DNA of 64,000 nt from Thalassotalea nanhaiensis (GCF_031583575.1 NZ_CP134146.1:682001-746000); one strand, 5' to 3'; positions 54,324 through 63,946 are shown, numbered from the stretch's first letter. Numbers and translations are program-made. Notes: generated by a model not told the origin, from the sequence alone.

Positions 54324-56141
54324 GTGTTAGACAACTTACGTAACATCGCAATTATTGCGCACGTTGACCATGGTAAAACAACCTTGGTTGATAAATTACT
54401 CGACCAATCAGGTACGTTAGATGCTCGTACAGGTCATGACGAACGAGTAATGGATTCAAATGATATCGAGAAAGAACGTGGTATCACTATTCTTGCAAAA
54501 AACACAGCAATTAACTGGGGCGACTACCGTGTAAATATTGTAGATACTCCTGGTCACGCCGATTTTGGTGGTGAAGTTGAGCGTGTTATGTCTATGGTTG
54601 ACTCTGTTCTACTTATTGTTGATGCACAAGAAGGCCCTATGCCGCAAACTCGCTTTGTTACTAAGAAAGCATTTGCTCAAGGCTTAAAGCCAATTGTTGT
54701 AATCAACAAAATTGATAAGCCAGGCTCTCGTCCTGAGTGGGTTATGGATCAAGTTTTCGATTTATTCGATAACTTAGGTGCTACTGATGACCAACTAGAC
54801 TTCCAAGTTGTTTACGCTTCAGCGATTAACGGTTGGGCTTCTATGGATTCAGAAGAAGAAGGCACAGACATGACGCCTTTATTCCAAACAATTGTTGACC
54901 AAGTTCCAGCGCCAGATGCAGACACGGAAGGTTCTTTCCAAATGCAAATTTCTCAACTTGATTATAGCTCATACTTGGGTGTAATCGGTGTTGGTCGTAT
55001 TACTCGTGGTTCAGTTAAGCCTAACCAACAAGTTACGGTTGAAGGCTCAAACGGTAAAATTCATAACGGTAAAGTAGGTAAAGTTTTTGGTTACCTAGGC
55101 CTTGAGCGTCATGAAGTTGAAAAAGCAGAAGCTGGCGATATTATTGCAATTACCGGTTTAGGTGAATTAAAAATTTCTGACACTATTTGTTGTCCAAATG
55201 AAGTTGAAGCACTACCGCCATTGTCAGTAGATGAACCTACTATTAACATGACATTCCAGGTAAATACTTCTCCGTTCTCAGGCCAAGAAGGTAAGTTTGT
55301 AACGTCACGTAATATTAAAGATCGTTTAGATAAAGAACTTGTGCATAACGTAGCGTTACGTGTTGAGCAACTTGATGATCCTGATAAGTTTAAAGTTTCA
55401 GGTCGTGGTGAGCTTCACTTAGGTATCTTAATTGAAAACATGCGTCGTGAAGGTTTTGAGCTAGCTGTGTCTCGCCCTGAAGTTATCATGCGCGAAGTTG
55501 ATGGCCAAATGGAAGAACCATATGAAACCGTAACTATTGATGTTGAAGAACAACATCAAGGTACAATTATGGAAAGAATGGGTGTTCGTAAAGCTGAATT
55601 AACTGATATGGCACCAGATGGTAAGGGCCGTATTCGTATGGACTTTATCATGCCTTCTCGTGGGTTAATTGGTTTCCAAACTGAATTCATGACTATTACT
55701 TCAGGCTCAGGTTTAATTTACCATACGTTCCTACAGTACGGCCCTCATAAAGGTGGCGAAATCGGTCAACGCCTTAACGGTGTAATGATCGCTAATGCTA
55801 CTGGTAAAGCTCTTACTAACGCTATCTTTAACTTACAAGCACGTGGTCGTATGTTGATTGGTCACGGTGTAGATATTTACGAAGGTCAAGTTATCGGTAT
55901 TCATTCACGTGATAACGATTTAACTGTAAATGCTCTTAAAGGTAAGCAGTTAACGAACGTTCGTTCATCTGGTACTGATGAAGCGCAAACACTAACGCCG
56001 CCAATTATCATGTCTTTAGAGCAAGCGCTTGAATTCATCGATAACGATGAGTTAGTAGAAGTTACACCTGATAGCATTCGTATCCGTAAAAAGTCATTAA
56101 AAGAAAGTGACCGTAAACGCGAAGGCCGTGCTGCTAAGTAA
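54324..56141 (+). CDS. typA: Ribosome-associated GTPase TypA/BipA
   Basis: A 605-residue translational GTPase that acts in ribosome assembly and stress or cold adaptation. The G-domain motifs are AHVDHGKT (about 12-19), DTPGHADF and NKID, followed by EF-G-like domains and the BipA-specific C-terminus ([30 protein letters not shown]). The start is GTG at 54324, preceded by AAAGG. A housekeeping gene, it marks the return to core chromosome to the right of the catabolic locus. It has its own terminator. Confidence 0.98.
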   Translation: MLDNLRNIAIIAHVDHGKTTLVDKLLDQSGTLDARTGHDERVMDSNDIEKERGITILAKNTAINWGDYRVNIVDTPGHADFGGEVERVMSMVDSVLLIVDAQEGPMPQTRFVTKKAFAQGLKPIVVINKIDKPGSRPEWVMDQVFDLFDNLGATDDQLDFQVVYASAINGWASMDSEEEGTDMTPLFQTIVDQVPAPDADTEGSFQMQISQLDYSSYLGVIGVGRITRGSVKPNQQVTVEGSNGKIHNGKVGKVFGYLGLERHEVEKAEAGDIIAITGLGELKISDTICCPNEVEALPPLSVDEPTINMTFQVNTSPFSGQEGKFVTSRNIKDRLDKELVHNVALRVEQLDDPDKFKVSGRGELHLGILIENMRREGFELAVSRPEVIMREVDGQMEEPYETVTIDVEEQHQGTIMERMGVRKAELTDMAPDGKGRIRMDFIMPSRGLIGFQTEFMTITSGSGLIYHTFLQYGPHKGGEIGQRLNGVMIANATGKALTNAIFNLQARGRMLIGHGVDIYEGQVIGIHSRDNDLTVNALKGKQLTNVRSSGTDEAQTLTPPIIMSLEQALEFIDNDELVEVTPDSIRIRKKSLKESDRKREGRAAK

Positions 56142-56170
56142 TTATATTTAGTACACGTACAGATGCTTAA

Positions 56171-56200
56171 AAATGCCAGCTTATGCTGGCATTTCTTTTT
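56171..56200 (+). terminator. Rho-independent terminator of typA
   Basis: AAATGCCAGC paired with GCTGGCATTT around TTAT, then a T-rich tail. Confidence 0.88.
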
Positions 56201-56205
56201 TCTGG

Positions 56206-56238
56206 CATGGATGTTTTAAGGTTTGTTCACATCAGAAA
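56206..56238 (+). repeat. Degenerate single copy of the hairpin repeat
   Basis: CATGGATGTTTTAAGGTTTG followed by TTCACATCAG resembles the complement of the tandem units at 10711-10809 (CATGGATGTTAAAGGGTTTG, CTCACTTCAG). Confidence 0.5.
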
Positions 56239-56457
56239 TTGTTGCCCTTAATATTCAATATAGCTATACCCTTAATTTACATAGGGTTTAATTGCTGAAT
56301 ATTAATGCAATTAAACTGCGTTTTACCGTAAAAAGTTGCTTATTTACTACTTTAAGGGTATTTTTGACGGTGGTAAAAACAATAAGAATAAGACGCATTT
56401 CAACTTAATATGAATGGAAGCGAACTTATTCATTAACATCATTATTAAGGGTGAATT

Positions 56458-57090
56458 ATGGACATCATGGAAATTATTAATTTCTTGGCTCGCTGGGGCC
56501 ACTTACTATTCGGTATGACTTGGATAGGACTTTTATACTACTTTAACTTTATTCAAGGTGGCTACTTTAAGCAAGCTACTCCAGAAGCATTAGCTGATGC
56601 GAAAAAACATTTAGCACCTGCTGCTCTTTGGTGGTTCCGTTGGGGCGCAATGTTCACTTTACTAACTGGTTTAGTGTTACTAATGGGCGTTACCAAAATG
56701 AATGTATTAAATGATTACATCATTGTTGGTGCTGTTATGGGTACATTAATGTTTTTAAACGTTTGGTTAATTATCTGGCCAAACCAAAAAATTGCTTTAG
56801 GTATGGTTGAAGGTGACGGTCCTGCTGCTGGCGCTAAAGCTCTTTTAGCATCTCGTACTAATACATTATTCTCTGGCCCTATGGCATTCTTCATGATGGC
56901 TGGTCCACACTTTGGTGGTTACGGTTTAGGTTGGGGTTCTACAGCAATGTGGGTTGCTTTAGCGATTGTTGCTGTATTAGAAGTAAATGCAATTGTTGGT
57001 AAGCAAGGTACTATGACTACCGTTAAAGGTGTTATTACTTCAAGCTTAGTATTAACTGCTGTATTAGTTGCAGTATTAAAATTAGTTTAA
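56458..57090 (+). CDS. PuuD-like (urate oxidase N-terminal-type) membrane protein
   Basis: A 210-residue inner-membrane protein with about five hydrophobic helices. FLARWGHLLFGMTWIGLLYYFNFIQ and LWWFRWGAMFTLLTG match the N-terminal membrane domain of PuuD-type urate hydroxylases; conserved His in RWGHLLFG suggests haem contact. The cytochrome c part of full-length PuuD is missing, so it is probably not a complete urate hydroxylase. Met4 is an alternative start, but the AAGGGTGA site favours Met1. Single gene with its own terminator. Confidence 0.75.
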   Translation: MDIMEIINFLARWGHLLFGMTWIGLLYYFNFIQGGYFKQATPEALADAKKHLAPAALWWFRWGAMFTLLTGLVLLMGVTKMNVLNDYIIVGAVMGTLMFLNVWLIIWPNQKIALGMVEGDGPAAGAKALLASRTNTLFSGPMAFFMMAGPHFGGYGLGWGSTAMWVALAIVAVLEVNAIVGKQGTMTTVKGVITSSLVLTAVLVAVLKLV

Positions 57091-57112
57091 ATTTCAGCTA
57101 ATTAAATCTTTG

Positions 57113-57141
57113 AAAAGCCGAGTTATATACTCGGCTTTTTT
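57113..57141 (+). terminator. Rho-independent terminator after PuuD-like gene
   Basis: AAAGCCGAG paired with CTCGGCTTT, followed by a T-run. Confidence 0.88.
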
Positions 57142-57425
57142 TTACTTCAAGGATGATGGAATGCAAATCGCCAGGGATGGCACTAGATTTGTAACTGCAC
57201 ATGGAAGTGCTTATCCTCCTGTACCATGGATGGGGGAAAAGGAGGGTTTACTTCAAGGATGATGGAATGCAACGCCTTTCCATACATCCTGTATCCAAGG
57301 CATATAATACTTCCCTGTATAAATTACCTGGGACCACTCCATCACATCCTGTGATCGTGGCATACGCAACCTCCATGTTGAAAATGGAACTAGATTTGTA
57401 CTTCAAGGATGAAGAAGTTTAATCA
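57141..57425 (+). repeat. Cluster of ACTTCAAGGATGA-type hairpin repeats
   Basis: A 26-base segment beginning TTTACTTCAAGGATGATGG occurs exactly at 57141-57166 and 57247-57272. A third version with a self-complementary CTTCA-AGGA-TGAAG lies near 57404. CATGGATG, CATCC and TCCATG fragments fill the space between. It matches the CTTCATCCCTGAAG/CATCCATG composition of the repeats at 10711-10809. Confidence 0.65.
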
Positions 57426-57499
57426 CTTTGTAAATGCAATTAGGTTTGTAAAATATTTTGGTATACACTTCTTACTAACACTATCCAATTAATTATTCT

Positions 57500-58315
57500 A
57501 TGAAACCTCTTTTAAACGCCCTATGCCCAATGTTTTTTCTCGTCAGTTTACATTGCCAAGCAACTGATAAAACTGTGGATGTAGGAACACAAGCAGGGCA
57601 GAAACTTGCTGAAAGACAACAGCAAGAAAAGCTTGCAGCTCAGCAGTTGGCAGCTAAAGGGACCGGTCTAGATCCAACAGAAGTTATTGGCCGAATAGAA
57701 TTTAACTATACCTATTTGGAGCAAAAAACAGGCACTGAACGCCATAGTGGGATTTTAAAGTTAGATACTGACCTGGATAGTAAAACCATAGCAGGTATGG
57801 AGGTTCCGTTATCATCAGCAAAGTTACCTGAGGGTAGTGATCAAAATGGTATTGGTGATGTAGGTTTCAACATTCGCCGCTCAGTGTATGTAAGCCCGTC
57901 TTTTTCAGTTATGGCCGGTGGAGGTATTACTCTAGATACAGCTAGCGATGATGAGCTTGGTGAAGGAAGCCACAACGTAAGTGCAGGGGTATTTACTGCT
58001 TGGCGACATGGTACTTGGATGATTGCTAATATTGCTTCATTAAAGTTTTATGAAGATCATGCTAAAGATTTAAATTCATTTAGTTTGGTACCATTAATTG
58101 CCTATCAACCGATGGCAGAATATTTAAGTTATGTGTCTTTAGGTTTACCTTTTACTTATCGATATGAAGCCAAAGATGAAATTATGAATGCCTTTTTAAG
58201 CTTTGGTAAGGTTATGCCTAATAAAGACGTTTATTCAGTAGGGACTAAATTCAATATCAGTGGTCCAGACAACGATGACTTCGTATTAACCATTGGCTAC
58301 AAACGATTATTTTAA
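57500..58315 (+). CDS. Putative outer-membrane beta-barrel protein
   Basis: A 271-residue exported protein (signal peptide about 1-21). A Gln/Glu/Lys/Ala-rich helical segment (about 27-55) is followed by alternating beta-type strands that end in an aromatic residue (TIGYKRLF), as in outer-membrane barrels. NGIGDVGFNIRRSVY and VMAGGGITLDTASDDELG resemble the phenol-degradation MetA-type or transporter-like barrels. I do not recognise a specific family. No strong ribosome site is visible before the ATG. It stands alone, convergent with the small gene at 58349. Confidence 0.7.
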   Translation: MKPLLNALCPMFFLVSLHCQATDKTVDVGTQAGQKLAERQQQEKLAAQQLAAKGTGLDPTEVIGRIEFNYTYLEQKTGTERHSGILKLDTDLDSKTIAGMEVPLSSAKLPEGSDQNGIGDVGFNIRRSVYVSPSFSVMAGGGITLDTASDDELGEGSHNVSAGVFTAWRHGTWMIANIASLKFYEDHAKDLNSFSLVPLIAYQPMAEYLSYVSLGLPFTYRYEAKDEIMNAFLSFGKVMPNKDVYSVGTKFNISGPDNDDFVLTIGYKRLF

Positions 58316-58348
58316 ATTATGCAAATTAATGAGTAAGCGATTTGACGC

Positions 58349-58576
58349 TTACTCTAATAATCCTGATAAGCTTCTGTACCTTGCAGCATCAATAATTGAC
58401 CAAAGGTGAACAAAAGCTCCAGCAATCCACAAAATAAAACTGAAATATAAAACGCCACTCACCACAAAGAACAATAATGCTGCCATAATTCGGCCTTGCA
58501 CTAACTGCCCTAAACCAGGGATAAAAATACAACAAATTGCGGCCAATACATTGCCACCTGATCCCGGTCTTGCCAT
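58349..58576 (-). CDS. Small two-helix membrane protein, TM2-domain-like
   Basis: A 75-residue protein with a Gly-rich N-terminus and two hydrophobic helices (about 10-25 and 32-58). IPGLGQLVQGR resembles the TM2-type hairpin turn, and WSIIDAARY follows the second helix. A GGAG ribosome site lies before the ATG. Such proteins are inner-membrane and of unknown function. Single gene. Confidence 0.72.
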   Translation of the reverse strand: MARPGSGGNVLAAICCIFIPGLGQLVQGRIMAALLFFVVSGVLYFSFILWIAGAFVHLWSIIDAARYRSLSGLLE

Positions 58577-58659
58577 TTTTTACTCCACATTATTTATCTA
58601 GTTAAAACTTATATATCTAGTATAGTTAATATAACACTAAGAAAACCATAGAATAATTA

Positions 58660-59526
58660 ATGAAATTGTCACAAATTATTGCACGTTACCCAAAAGTGAT
58701 ACCGGTAATACGGTTTGCTCAACATTACGTTAAACGTTGTAAACATGATCAAATACAAGTATCTGCAGGCTATTTGTCGTATGTGACTTTAATGTCATTG
58801 GTACCGTTAATTTTAGTGATGTTTTCCATCGTCACTGCATTTCCGATATTTGGTGAAATTCATAATGATATAGAAAGCTTCATCTTTAGCAATTTTGTGC
58901 CTACCGCTTCAGAGCAAATACAAGACCAAATAGATGGTTTTGTGACTAATGCTTCACAAATGCCCGGTGTGGAAATATTTTTCCTCTTCATCCTTGCCAT
59001 GTTGCTTATATCGACTGTGGATAAGTCCTTAAATCGAATTTGGCGTATTCATACTCGTCGCAAACGTATCACTTCGTTCGCTGTTTACTGGATGATACTT
59101 ACCTTAGGTCCAGTTCTGATAGGTATCAGTATAATTGCTACGTCTTATATTATTTCTCTTGTTTCTAGTAGTGGAGTTGATGCGTCTAGTTTAAATAATT
59201 TATTACTTAGGGCTTTGCCATTTGTTGCATCATTGTCGGGTTTTTTAGTTTTGTATATGTTGGTACCGAATACGGCGGTTAGGTTTAAACATGCATTCAT
59301 TGGTGCCGTGTCAGCAACGGTGCTATTTGAACTGGCAAAAAAAGGTTTCGCTATATTTGTTACTAAGTTGCCTACATATGAAGCAATATATGGCGCTTTA
59401 GCGATTATTCCTATTTTGTTTATTTGGGTGTATTTATCGTGGCTAATTGTATTTATTGGCGCCGAAGTAACGGCTTGCCTACAAGAAATTAGTGCTACAA
59501 AGCATAAATCAGCTAAAATTAATTAG
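58660..59526 (+). CDS. YihY/BrkB-family inner-membrane protein
   Basis: A 288-residue protein with six hydrophobic helices. It shows the YihY (formerly RNase BN/BrkB) marks AGYLSYVTLMSLVPL near the start, DKSLNRIWR in the middle loop, and YGALAIIPILFIWVYLSWLIVFIGAEVTA near the end. The family was once thought to be a ribonuclease; its real role is unsettled. In Alteromonadales it commonly precedes the peptidase and dtd genes, as here, which supports a core location. It is followed 27 bases later by the peptidase. Confidence 0.93.
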   Translation: MKLSQIIARYPKVIPVIRFAQHYVKRCKHDQIQVSAGYLSYVTLMSLVPLILVMFSIVTAFPIFGEIHNDIESFIFSNFVPTASEQIQDQIDGFVTNASQMPGVEIFFLFILAMLLISTVDKSLNRIWRIHTRRKRITSFAVYWMILTLGPVLIGISIIATSYIISLVSSSGVDASSLNNLLLRALPFVASLSGFLVLYMLVPNTAVRFKHAFIGAVSATVLFELAKKGFAIFVTKLPTYEAIYGALAIIPILFIWVYLSWLIVFIGAEVTACLQEISATKHKSAKIN

Positions 59527-59553
59527 CGTTAAATTATTATCAGGAAAATCTCG

Positions 59554-60510
59554 TTGCATAGCTTATACCCCAAAATAAAGCCTAACCAAACACAATACCT
59601 TAGCATTGGTGAACATAAAATTTATGTTGAAGAAAGTGGTAACCCTGACGGGATCCCTGTGTTGTACTTACATGGTGGTCCTGGTGGTGGCAGTAGTAGC
59701 GATCATCGTCGTTATTTCAATCCTGAAAAGTATAGAATAATCATCTTTGATCAACGTGGATGTGGAAAATCTACTCCCCATGCAAGCACGAGTAACAACA
59801 CTACTTGGGATTTAATTGATGATATAGAAGAAATTCGTGAGTATTTTTCCATTACCAAGTGGTTGGTTGCCGGAGGCTCATGGGGAACAACATTGGGCTT
59901 GGCTTATGGTATTAAACATAGTGAGAGAGTCACAGGTTTTATCTTGCGCGGTATCTTTTTAGGTACCGATGAAGAAACAGCTTGGCTTTACGGTAAAGAC
60001 GGCGCTGGCGCAATCTACCCGGATCACTATCAAGACTTTATTGCACCAATCAAGCATCAGCACTTTAGCGAGCCAGTTAAAACATTCCATAAACTGCTAA
60101 CCTCCGATAATGAAATCGCTAGAATTGCAGCGGCAAAGGCATGGACATTATGGGAAACTCGAATATCAGCACTACAAATTGATAAGGCTGAGTTGACCGG
60201 GACCGATGAGACGCATGGTGCCATCGCAATGGCCTGTTTAGAAAATCATTACTTCATTAATCAGTGCTTTTTTGAGCCTGATTTTATTATTAAAAATATT
60301 GCCAAAATAACCCACATTCCAGCCTTTATTATTCACGGACGTTACGATATGGTTTGCCAACTTAAACAAGCTTATATCCTCGCCCAACACTGGCCAAATG
60401 CACAACTGCAAATTATTCCAAAATCTGGTCATAGCGGCTTTGAAGTAGCAATAATTGATGCCATTTGTCAGGCTTCTGATAAAATGGCCGCATTTATCGA
60501 ATCCAAATAA
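59554..60510 (+). CDS. pip: Prolyl iminopeptidase
   Basis: A 318-residue cytoplasmic alpha/beta-hydrolase that removes N-terminal proline from peptides. It has LHGGPGGGSS (oxyanion site), FDQRGCGKSTPH, the nucleophile elbow GGSWGTTL, and IIHGRYDMVC plus SGHSGFE for the Asp and His of the triad. The start is TTG at 59554, preceded by AGGA. Length is normal for the family. Probably co-transcribed with dtd, 16 bases downstream. Confidence 0.93.
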   Translation: MHSLYPKIKPNQTQYLSIGEHKIYVEESGNPDGIPVLYLHGGPGGGSSSDHRRYFNPEKYRIIIFDQRGCGKSTPHASTSNNTTWDLIDDIEEIREYFSITKWLVAGGSWGTTLGLAYGIKHSERVTGFILRGIFLGTDEETAWLYGKDGAGAIYPDHYQDFIAPIKHQHFSEPVKTFHKLLTSDNEIARIAAAKAWTLWETRISALQIDKAELTGTDETHGAIAMACLENHYFINQCFFEPDFIIKNIAKITHIPAFIIHGRYDMVCQLKQAYILAQHWPNAQLQIIPKSGHSGFEVAIIDAICQASDKMAAFIESK

Positions 60511-60526
60511 AATCTAAGAATAATTT

Positions 60527-60964
60527 ATGATCGCGTTAGTACAAAGAGTAAGCCATGCTCATGTTTCTATTGATGGCAAAATTAATGGTCAAATAGACAA
60601 AGGTTTAATGGTGCTGTTAGGTGTTGAAAAAGGCGATGACGCTGCCAAAGCAAAACGTCTCGCGCAAAAAGTTGCTACCTATCGAATGTTTGAAGATGAG
60701 CAAGGGAAAATGAATTTAGATGTTGGCCAAGTGGCTGGCGATTTATTAGTAATTTCACAATTTACCTTAGCCGCAGATACCAAGCGTGGTAAAAGACCAA
60801 GTTTTTCTGGGTCAGCAGAGCCTGGTTTGGGAAAAGAGTTGTATGAATACTTTTGCCAGCAATTAAGAGAGCTTGGCTTTAAAGTACCAACCGGAGTTTT
60901 TGGCGCCGATATGCAGGTGACATTAACAAACGATGGCCCCGTTACATTCACTCTAACCAGTTAA
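60527..60964 (+). CDS. dtd: D-aminoacyl-tRNA deacylase
   Basis: A 145-residue proofreading enzyme that frees tRNAs mischarged with D-amino acids or glycine. The start MIALVQRVSHAHV, the SQFTLAADTKRGKRPSF block with its catalytic Thr, and the Gly-Pro motif in NDGPVTF are diagnostic. Length matches the family. It sits in the pip-dtd-yiiD-like series, 18 bases before the next gene. Confidence 0.97.
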   Translation: MIALVQRVSHAHVSIDGKINGQIDKGLMVLLGVEKGDDAAKAKRLAQKVATYRMFEDEQGKMNLDVGQVAGDLLVISQFTLAADTKRGKRPSFSGSAEPGLGKELYEYFCQQLRELGFKVPTGVFGADMQVTLTNDGPVTFTLTS

Positions 60965-60982
60965 ATCATCAGTAGTATAAGC

Positions 60983-61915
60983 ATGTCAGAATATATATTT
61001 ACGGTTAAGCAACCGACCAGTGAAGATGATTATCAAGGGTATCATCAACTTAGATTTCAGCAATTAAGACAGCCTTGGGGTCAGCCAAAGGGCTCAGAAG
61101 TAGACGAACTTGAAAACCAATCTGTGCACCGCATGGTGGTTGATCAATGTGGTAATGTTGTTGCGGTAGGGCGCTTTCACAAAACCAGCTGTTTTGTTGC
61201 ACAAATTCGATTTATGGCGGTAAGCGATAAATATCAGGGCCAAGGGCTGGGTAAAATGATACTCAATGCCCTTGAACATGAAGCGGCAGTTCAGGGAGTT
61301 AAAACCATTGAACTTAATGCCAGAGAAGTGGCGTTAAATTTTTATAAAGCCTGTGATTACCAGTTGCATGATGAAGCACATACTTTATATAGTGAAGTAA
61401 AGCACTTTGCCATGAGCAAAACATTACAGCCAATTAATAATCAATTCACGCCTTGGTTAGCTGAACTTGAGGGGGTTTGGCATAGCACTATCCCTGTGTC
61501 TAAACACATGCTGATACATCCGGCTTCCCTAGTTAATAAACAATTTACCGTTTGCGCAAATCGAGAAGCAAACATTAACCTGCACAATACAATGTTTGCC
61601 GGGAGTATTTATACCTTGGCTACTTTGACGGGGTGGGGCTGGGTACACTTACTGGTAAAACAACAGCAACTACAGGGCGATATCGTGCTTGCCGATGCAG
61701 ACATCCGCTATAAGCAACCGTTACATGGTCAGCCTCTTGCAAAAGTACAGCAGGAATTTACATCTGGTAGTGTTGAAGTGTTAGGTAAAGGGCGCAGAGC
61801 ACGTATACAAGTAAAGGTTGATGTGTGTGATGGTGATACAGTCGTTGCTACATTTAATGGCAAATATGTTGTGTTACCGCCTGCTAAGCCAGTGCAACAG
61901 GGCAAGGAAAGTTAA
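60983..61915 (+). CDS. GNAT acetyltransferase fused to a YiiD-type thioesterase domain
   Basis: A 310-residue two-domain protein. The N-terminal GNAT domain (about 1-145) has RFMAVSDKYQGQGLGKMIL as its acetyl-CoA loop. The C-terminal domain (about 155-305) has the hot-dog thioesterase pattern of E. coli YiiD (NLHNTMFAGSIYTLATLTGWGWVHL). The pair is found fused in YiiD-like proteins; substrates are not established. Its end abuts the next gene, whose TTG start follows its TAA directly. Confidence 0.9.
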   Translation: MSEYIFTVKQPTSEDDYQGYHQLRFQQLRQPWGQPKGSEVDELENQSVHRMVVDQCGNVVAVGRFHKTSCFVAQIRFMAVSDKYQGQGLGKMILNALEHEAAVQGVKTIELNAREVALNFYKACDYQLHDEAHTLYSEVKHFAMSKTLQPINNQFTPWLAELEGVWHSTIPVSKHMLIHPASLVNKQFTVCANREANINLHNTMFAGSIYTLATLTGWGWVHLLVKQQQLQGDIVLADADIRYKQPLHGQPLAKVQQEFTSGSVEVLGKGRRARIQVKVDVCDGDTVVATFNGKYVVLPPAKPVQQGKES

Positions 61916-62782
61916 TTGACTGAGCAAACGAGTAACAATGATAGTGTTGGTATTATTGGCGCAGGCTGGCTTGGTCTGCCGTTAGCATTAAAATTGCAAG
62001 AAAAAGGTGTAAGGGTAATTGCTAGCGCGACAAGCCAAGACAGTGAAGATAAGCTCAAACAACAAGGGCTTAATACTTGTCGGTTAACGTTACCTGACAT
62101 AAACAGTGATTGTGCAGTACTTCAATGTCAGCACATTGTTATTTGCATCCCTCCGGGTATTCGCTATGGCAAGAGTGATTACGTAGCAAAAGTGTCGGCA
62201 ATAGTGCGTAAAGCGGAGCTAGCGAAAAGTTATGTAAAAAGCATCACCCTATTAAGCTCAACAGCCGTTTACAATGGTTTGGCTGGTGAAGTGTGTGAAC
62301 AGTCAGAGTTAAATTTTAGCAGTGCAAAAGTTGAAATAATGCACCAAGCTGAACAAACAGTATTAACCAGCCAATGTGCAAACAAAACGGTTTTAAGGTT
62401 GGGTGGTTTAATGGGTTATGATCGCCAACCGGGGCGATTTTTCAAAAACAACCGATCCATACCTAACCCTGAGTCGGTGATTAATTTTATTCACCGAGAC
62501 GATGTTATTGGTATTATTTGTCAGTTGTTTGAGTGCTTTAAACGTACAAAAACATTGAATAACCCAACCAATATATTTAATTGTGTCGCGCCATCACATC
62601 CTAAACGACGTGATTTTTACCAGAAAGCATTCACTAATTTAGGAATGCCTGCGCCATGCTTTAGTGAACAAGAAGAACAGAATGGTAAACTGGTTAACAG
62701 TATATATATTGGCAATTTACAATATCAATTTAAGTATCCTGATATACTGACTTGTCTAGAAAATAAAACTAACTTGGATTAA
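61916..62782 (+). CDS. NAD(P)-binding YeeZ-like epimerase-family protein
   Basis: A 288-residue Rossmann-fold protein starting at TTG (61916) with AAGGA in front. GIIGAGWLGLPLA gives the dinucleotide site; LLSSTAVYNG and the later INFIHRDDVIGII segment resemble extended short-chain dehydrogenases such as YeeZ. The usual Y-x-x-x-K pair is not evident, so catalysis as an epimerase is doubtful. It follows the YiiD-like gene without gap. Confidence 0.82.
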   Translation: MTEQTSNNDSVGIIGAGWLGLPLALKLQEKGVRVIASATSQDSEDKLKQQGLNTCRLTLPDINSDCAVLQCQHIVICIPPGIRYGKSDYVAKVSAIVRKAELAKSYVKSITLLSSTAVYNGLAGEVCEQSELNFSSAKVEIMHQAEQTVLTSQCANKTVLRLGGLMGYDRQPGRFFKNNRSIPNPESVINFIHRDDVIGIICQLFECFKRTKTLNNPTNIFNCVAPSHPKRRDFYQKAFTNLGMPAPCFSEQEEQNGKLVNSIYIGNLQYQFKYPDILTCLENKTNLD

Positions 62783-62786
62783 GTAT

Positions 62787-63014
62787 TTGTTAAAGCAAAG
62801 CCCATTAACTGCGAAAAAATTACTGCAGTTTTTTATTATTATTTTTATCCATATTACCTTATTAGATTTGTTCGTAATAACTATTAAGGGACCGGTTTTT
62901 TTATGGCAAGAAAACCTGAAAATTAGCACTGTTGCCGTACACTTAAGTATAGTGATGTGCAGTTGTATTTTGTTATGGGTATTAAATATCGTTAACAATA
63001 AAATTTCTAAATAA
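62787..63014 (+). CDS. Small hydrophobic membrane protein
   Basis: A 75-residue reading frame with a TTG start at 62787, four bases after the previous stop. It has two hydrophobic helices (about 13-34 and 44-66) and a basic end. A GGATTAAG sequence may serve as ribosome site. It sits in line between two genes in the same direction, 11 bases before the next ATG, which supports it as real. No family recognised. Confidence 0.55.
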   Translation: MLKQSPLTAKKLLQFFIIIFIHITLLDLFVITIKGPVFLWQENLKISTVAVHLSIVMCSCILLWVLNIVNNKISK

Positions 63015-63025
63015 CAGAAGATATT

Positions 63026-63508
63026 ATGAACTTTGAAAGTAAATTTACCCTAAGCAAGCGTCATTTTAGAGAATGTTTTGAACAATCAAGTTCATTACAG
63101 CCAAAAACAAATAAGCGCTACTTAAAAGCATTGGCCCTGTTTGTTCTTGGCTTGTTTTTTTACTGGAGCCAAATTGAAGGGCTAAGTGCTCATCTTGGTA
63201 TGTTCTTTTTTATTCTGGCGTTTGTTGATGCACTTAGTGTTAAGTTTGCTAAAGGCTGGTGGGTTACCAGACAAATGCTTAGTAAAGCTGCAGGTAATGA
63301 GGTTACGATAATGCTTAGCGACGACGGTATTAATATTGAGTCAGATTTTGCTAAACAACTATTAGCTTGGTCAGACATTAACACTTACCAAGAAACCGAA
63401 AAAGGCATCGTGTTAATGACTATAAAAGCTGGCAATAGCTATATTTCAAAACGTTGTTTTAATGACGATGCTTGGCAGTTTTTATTAGCAAAACTGGCCG
63501 GAAAGTAA
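63026..63508 (+). CDS. YcxB-like membrane-associated protein
   Basis: A 160-residue protein with two hydrophobic helices (about 34-65) and a C-terminal beta domain (about 90-155) showing the YcxB pattern: LSDDGINIESDFAKQLLAWSDI followed by SYISKRCF. Function unknown; YcxB-like proteins are small inner-membrane proteins. Last of the rightward series. Confidence 0.72.
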   Translation: MNFESKFTLSKRHFRECFEQSSSLQPKTNKRYLKALALFVLGLFFYWSQIEGLSAHLGMFFFILAFVDALSVKFAKGWWVTRQMLSKAAGNEVTIMLSDDGINIESDFAKQLLAWSDINTYQETEKGIVLMTIKAGNSYISKRCFNDDAWQFLLAKLAGK

Positions 63509-63528
63509 CTTTGATAAATTTATGTCGG

Positions 63529-63816
63529 TTACTGGCTTGTGGCGTCTTCTTGTTTTTCTTTTGCGAGATTTAAATCAACGCCATCCATCAATAACAATAA
63601 GTCAGCAAATGCTTCTCTTAACTTCGATGATAGTTTTTGCGGGTAAGGAGTGCGGTTCAAAGTCGCCTTTGAATTACCGATATAAATAGACTCAAATACC
63701 TTTTCTATCGATTTAATATCATTAAAATCTATAGGCTTAGGTGTTATTTTCAACGAGGCTACATATTCGTCATATAGCTCAGTGATTAGTTTTTGAGTGT
63801 CTTTTATTCTATCCAT
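63529..63816 (-). CDS. Hypothetical 95-residue protein
   Basis: A charged, soluble 95-residue protein, helical in character (ITELYDEYVASL, SSKLREAFADLLLLMDG). The start MDRIKDTQ is preceded by a weak AAGGTG ribosome site on the minus strand. Convergent with the YcxB-like gene, 20 bases away. No family recognised. Confidence 0.65.
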   Translation of the reverse strand: MDRIKDTQKLITELYDEYVASLKITPKPIDFNDIKSIEKVFESIYIGNSKATLNRTPYPQKLSSKLREAFADLLLLMDGVDLNLAKEKQEDATSQ

Positions 63817-63848
63817 GAAGCACCTTATTTTAACTGTATTAATAATAA

Positions 63849-63870
63849 AAGCACCTAAGGCTAGGTGCTT
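63849..63870 (-). terminator. Probable terminator for a leftward gene
   Basis: AAGCACCTA/TAGGTGCTT stem with a 4-base loop; on the minus strand a T-rich tail follows. It lies upstream of 63529-63816, so it probably serves a gene entering from the right edge. Confidence 0.6.
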
Positions 63871-63946
63871 AGAATCTCATGGCGAGACATAACTAATCAG
63901 TTATTAAAGCTATGCTAACAATTAAAATTGTACTCGCTTAATATAG

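Larger units (their letters stand above)
56142..56457. other. Intergenic region, 316 bases
   Basis: It holds the typA terminator (56171-56200), a degenerate copy of the hairpin repeat (56206-56238), and AT-rich sequence with short direct repeats of ACCCTTAATT and CCCTTAATAT near 56256-56280. The downstream gene has an AAGG ribosome site. No further gene seen. Confidence 0.6.
57091..57499. other. Intergenic repeat region, 409 bases
   Basis: It holds a terminator (57113-57141), the hairpin-repeat cluster (57141-57425) and about 70 bases of promoter region for the gene at 57500. A 73-codon frame at 57201-57422 lies wholly in the repeats and is not taken as a gene. Confidence 0.7.

Noticed and set aside
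56458-57090. Functional urate hydroxylase
   Set aside because: Only the membrane domain is present, without the cytochrome c part, and there are no purine genes nearby.
57201-57422. A 73-codon rightward open frame
   Set aside because: It lies wholly inside the hairpin-repeat cluster, has no ribosome site, and its codons follow the repeat units.
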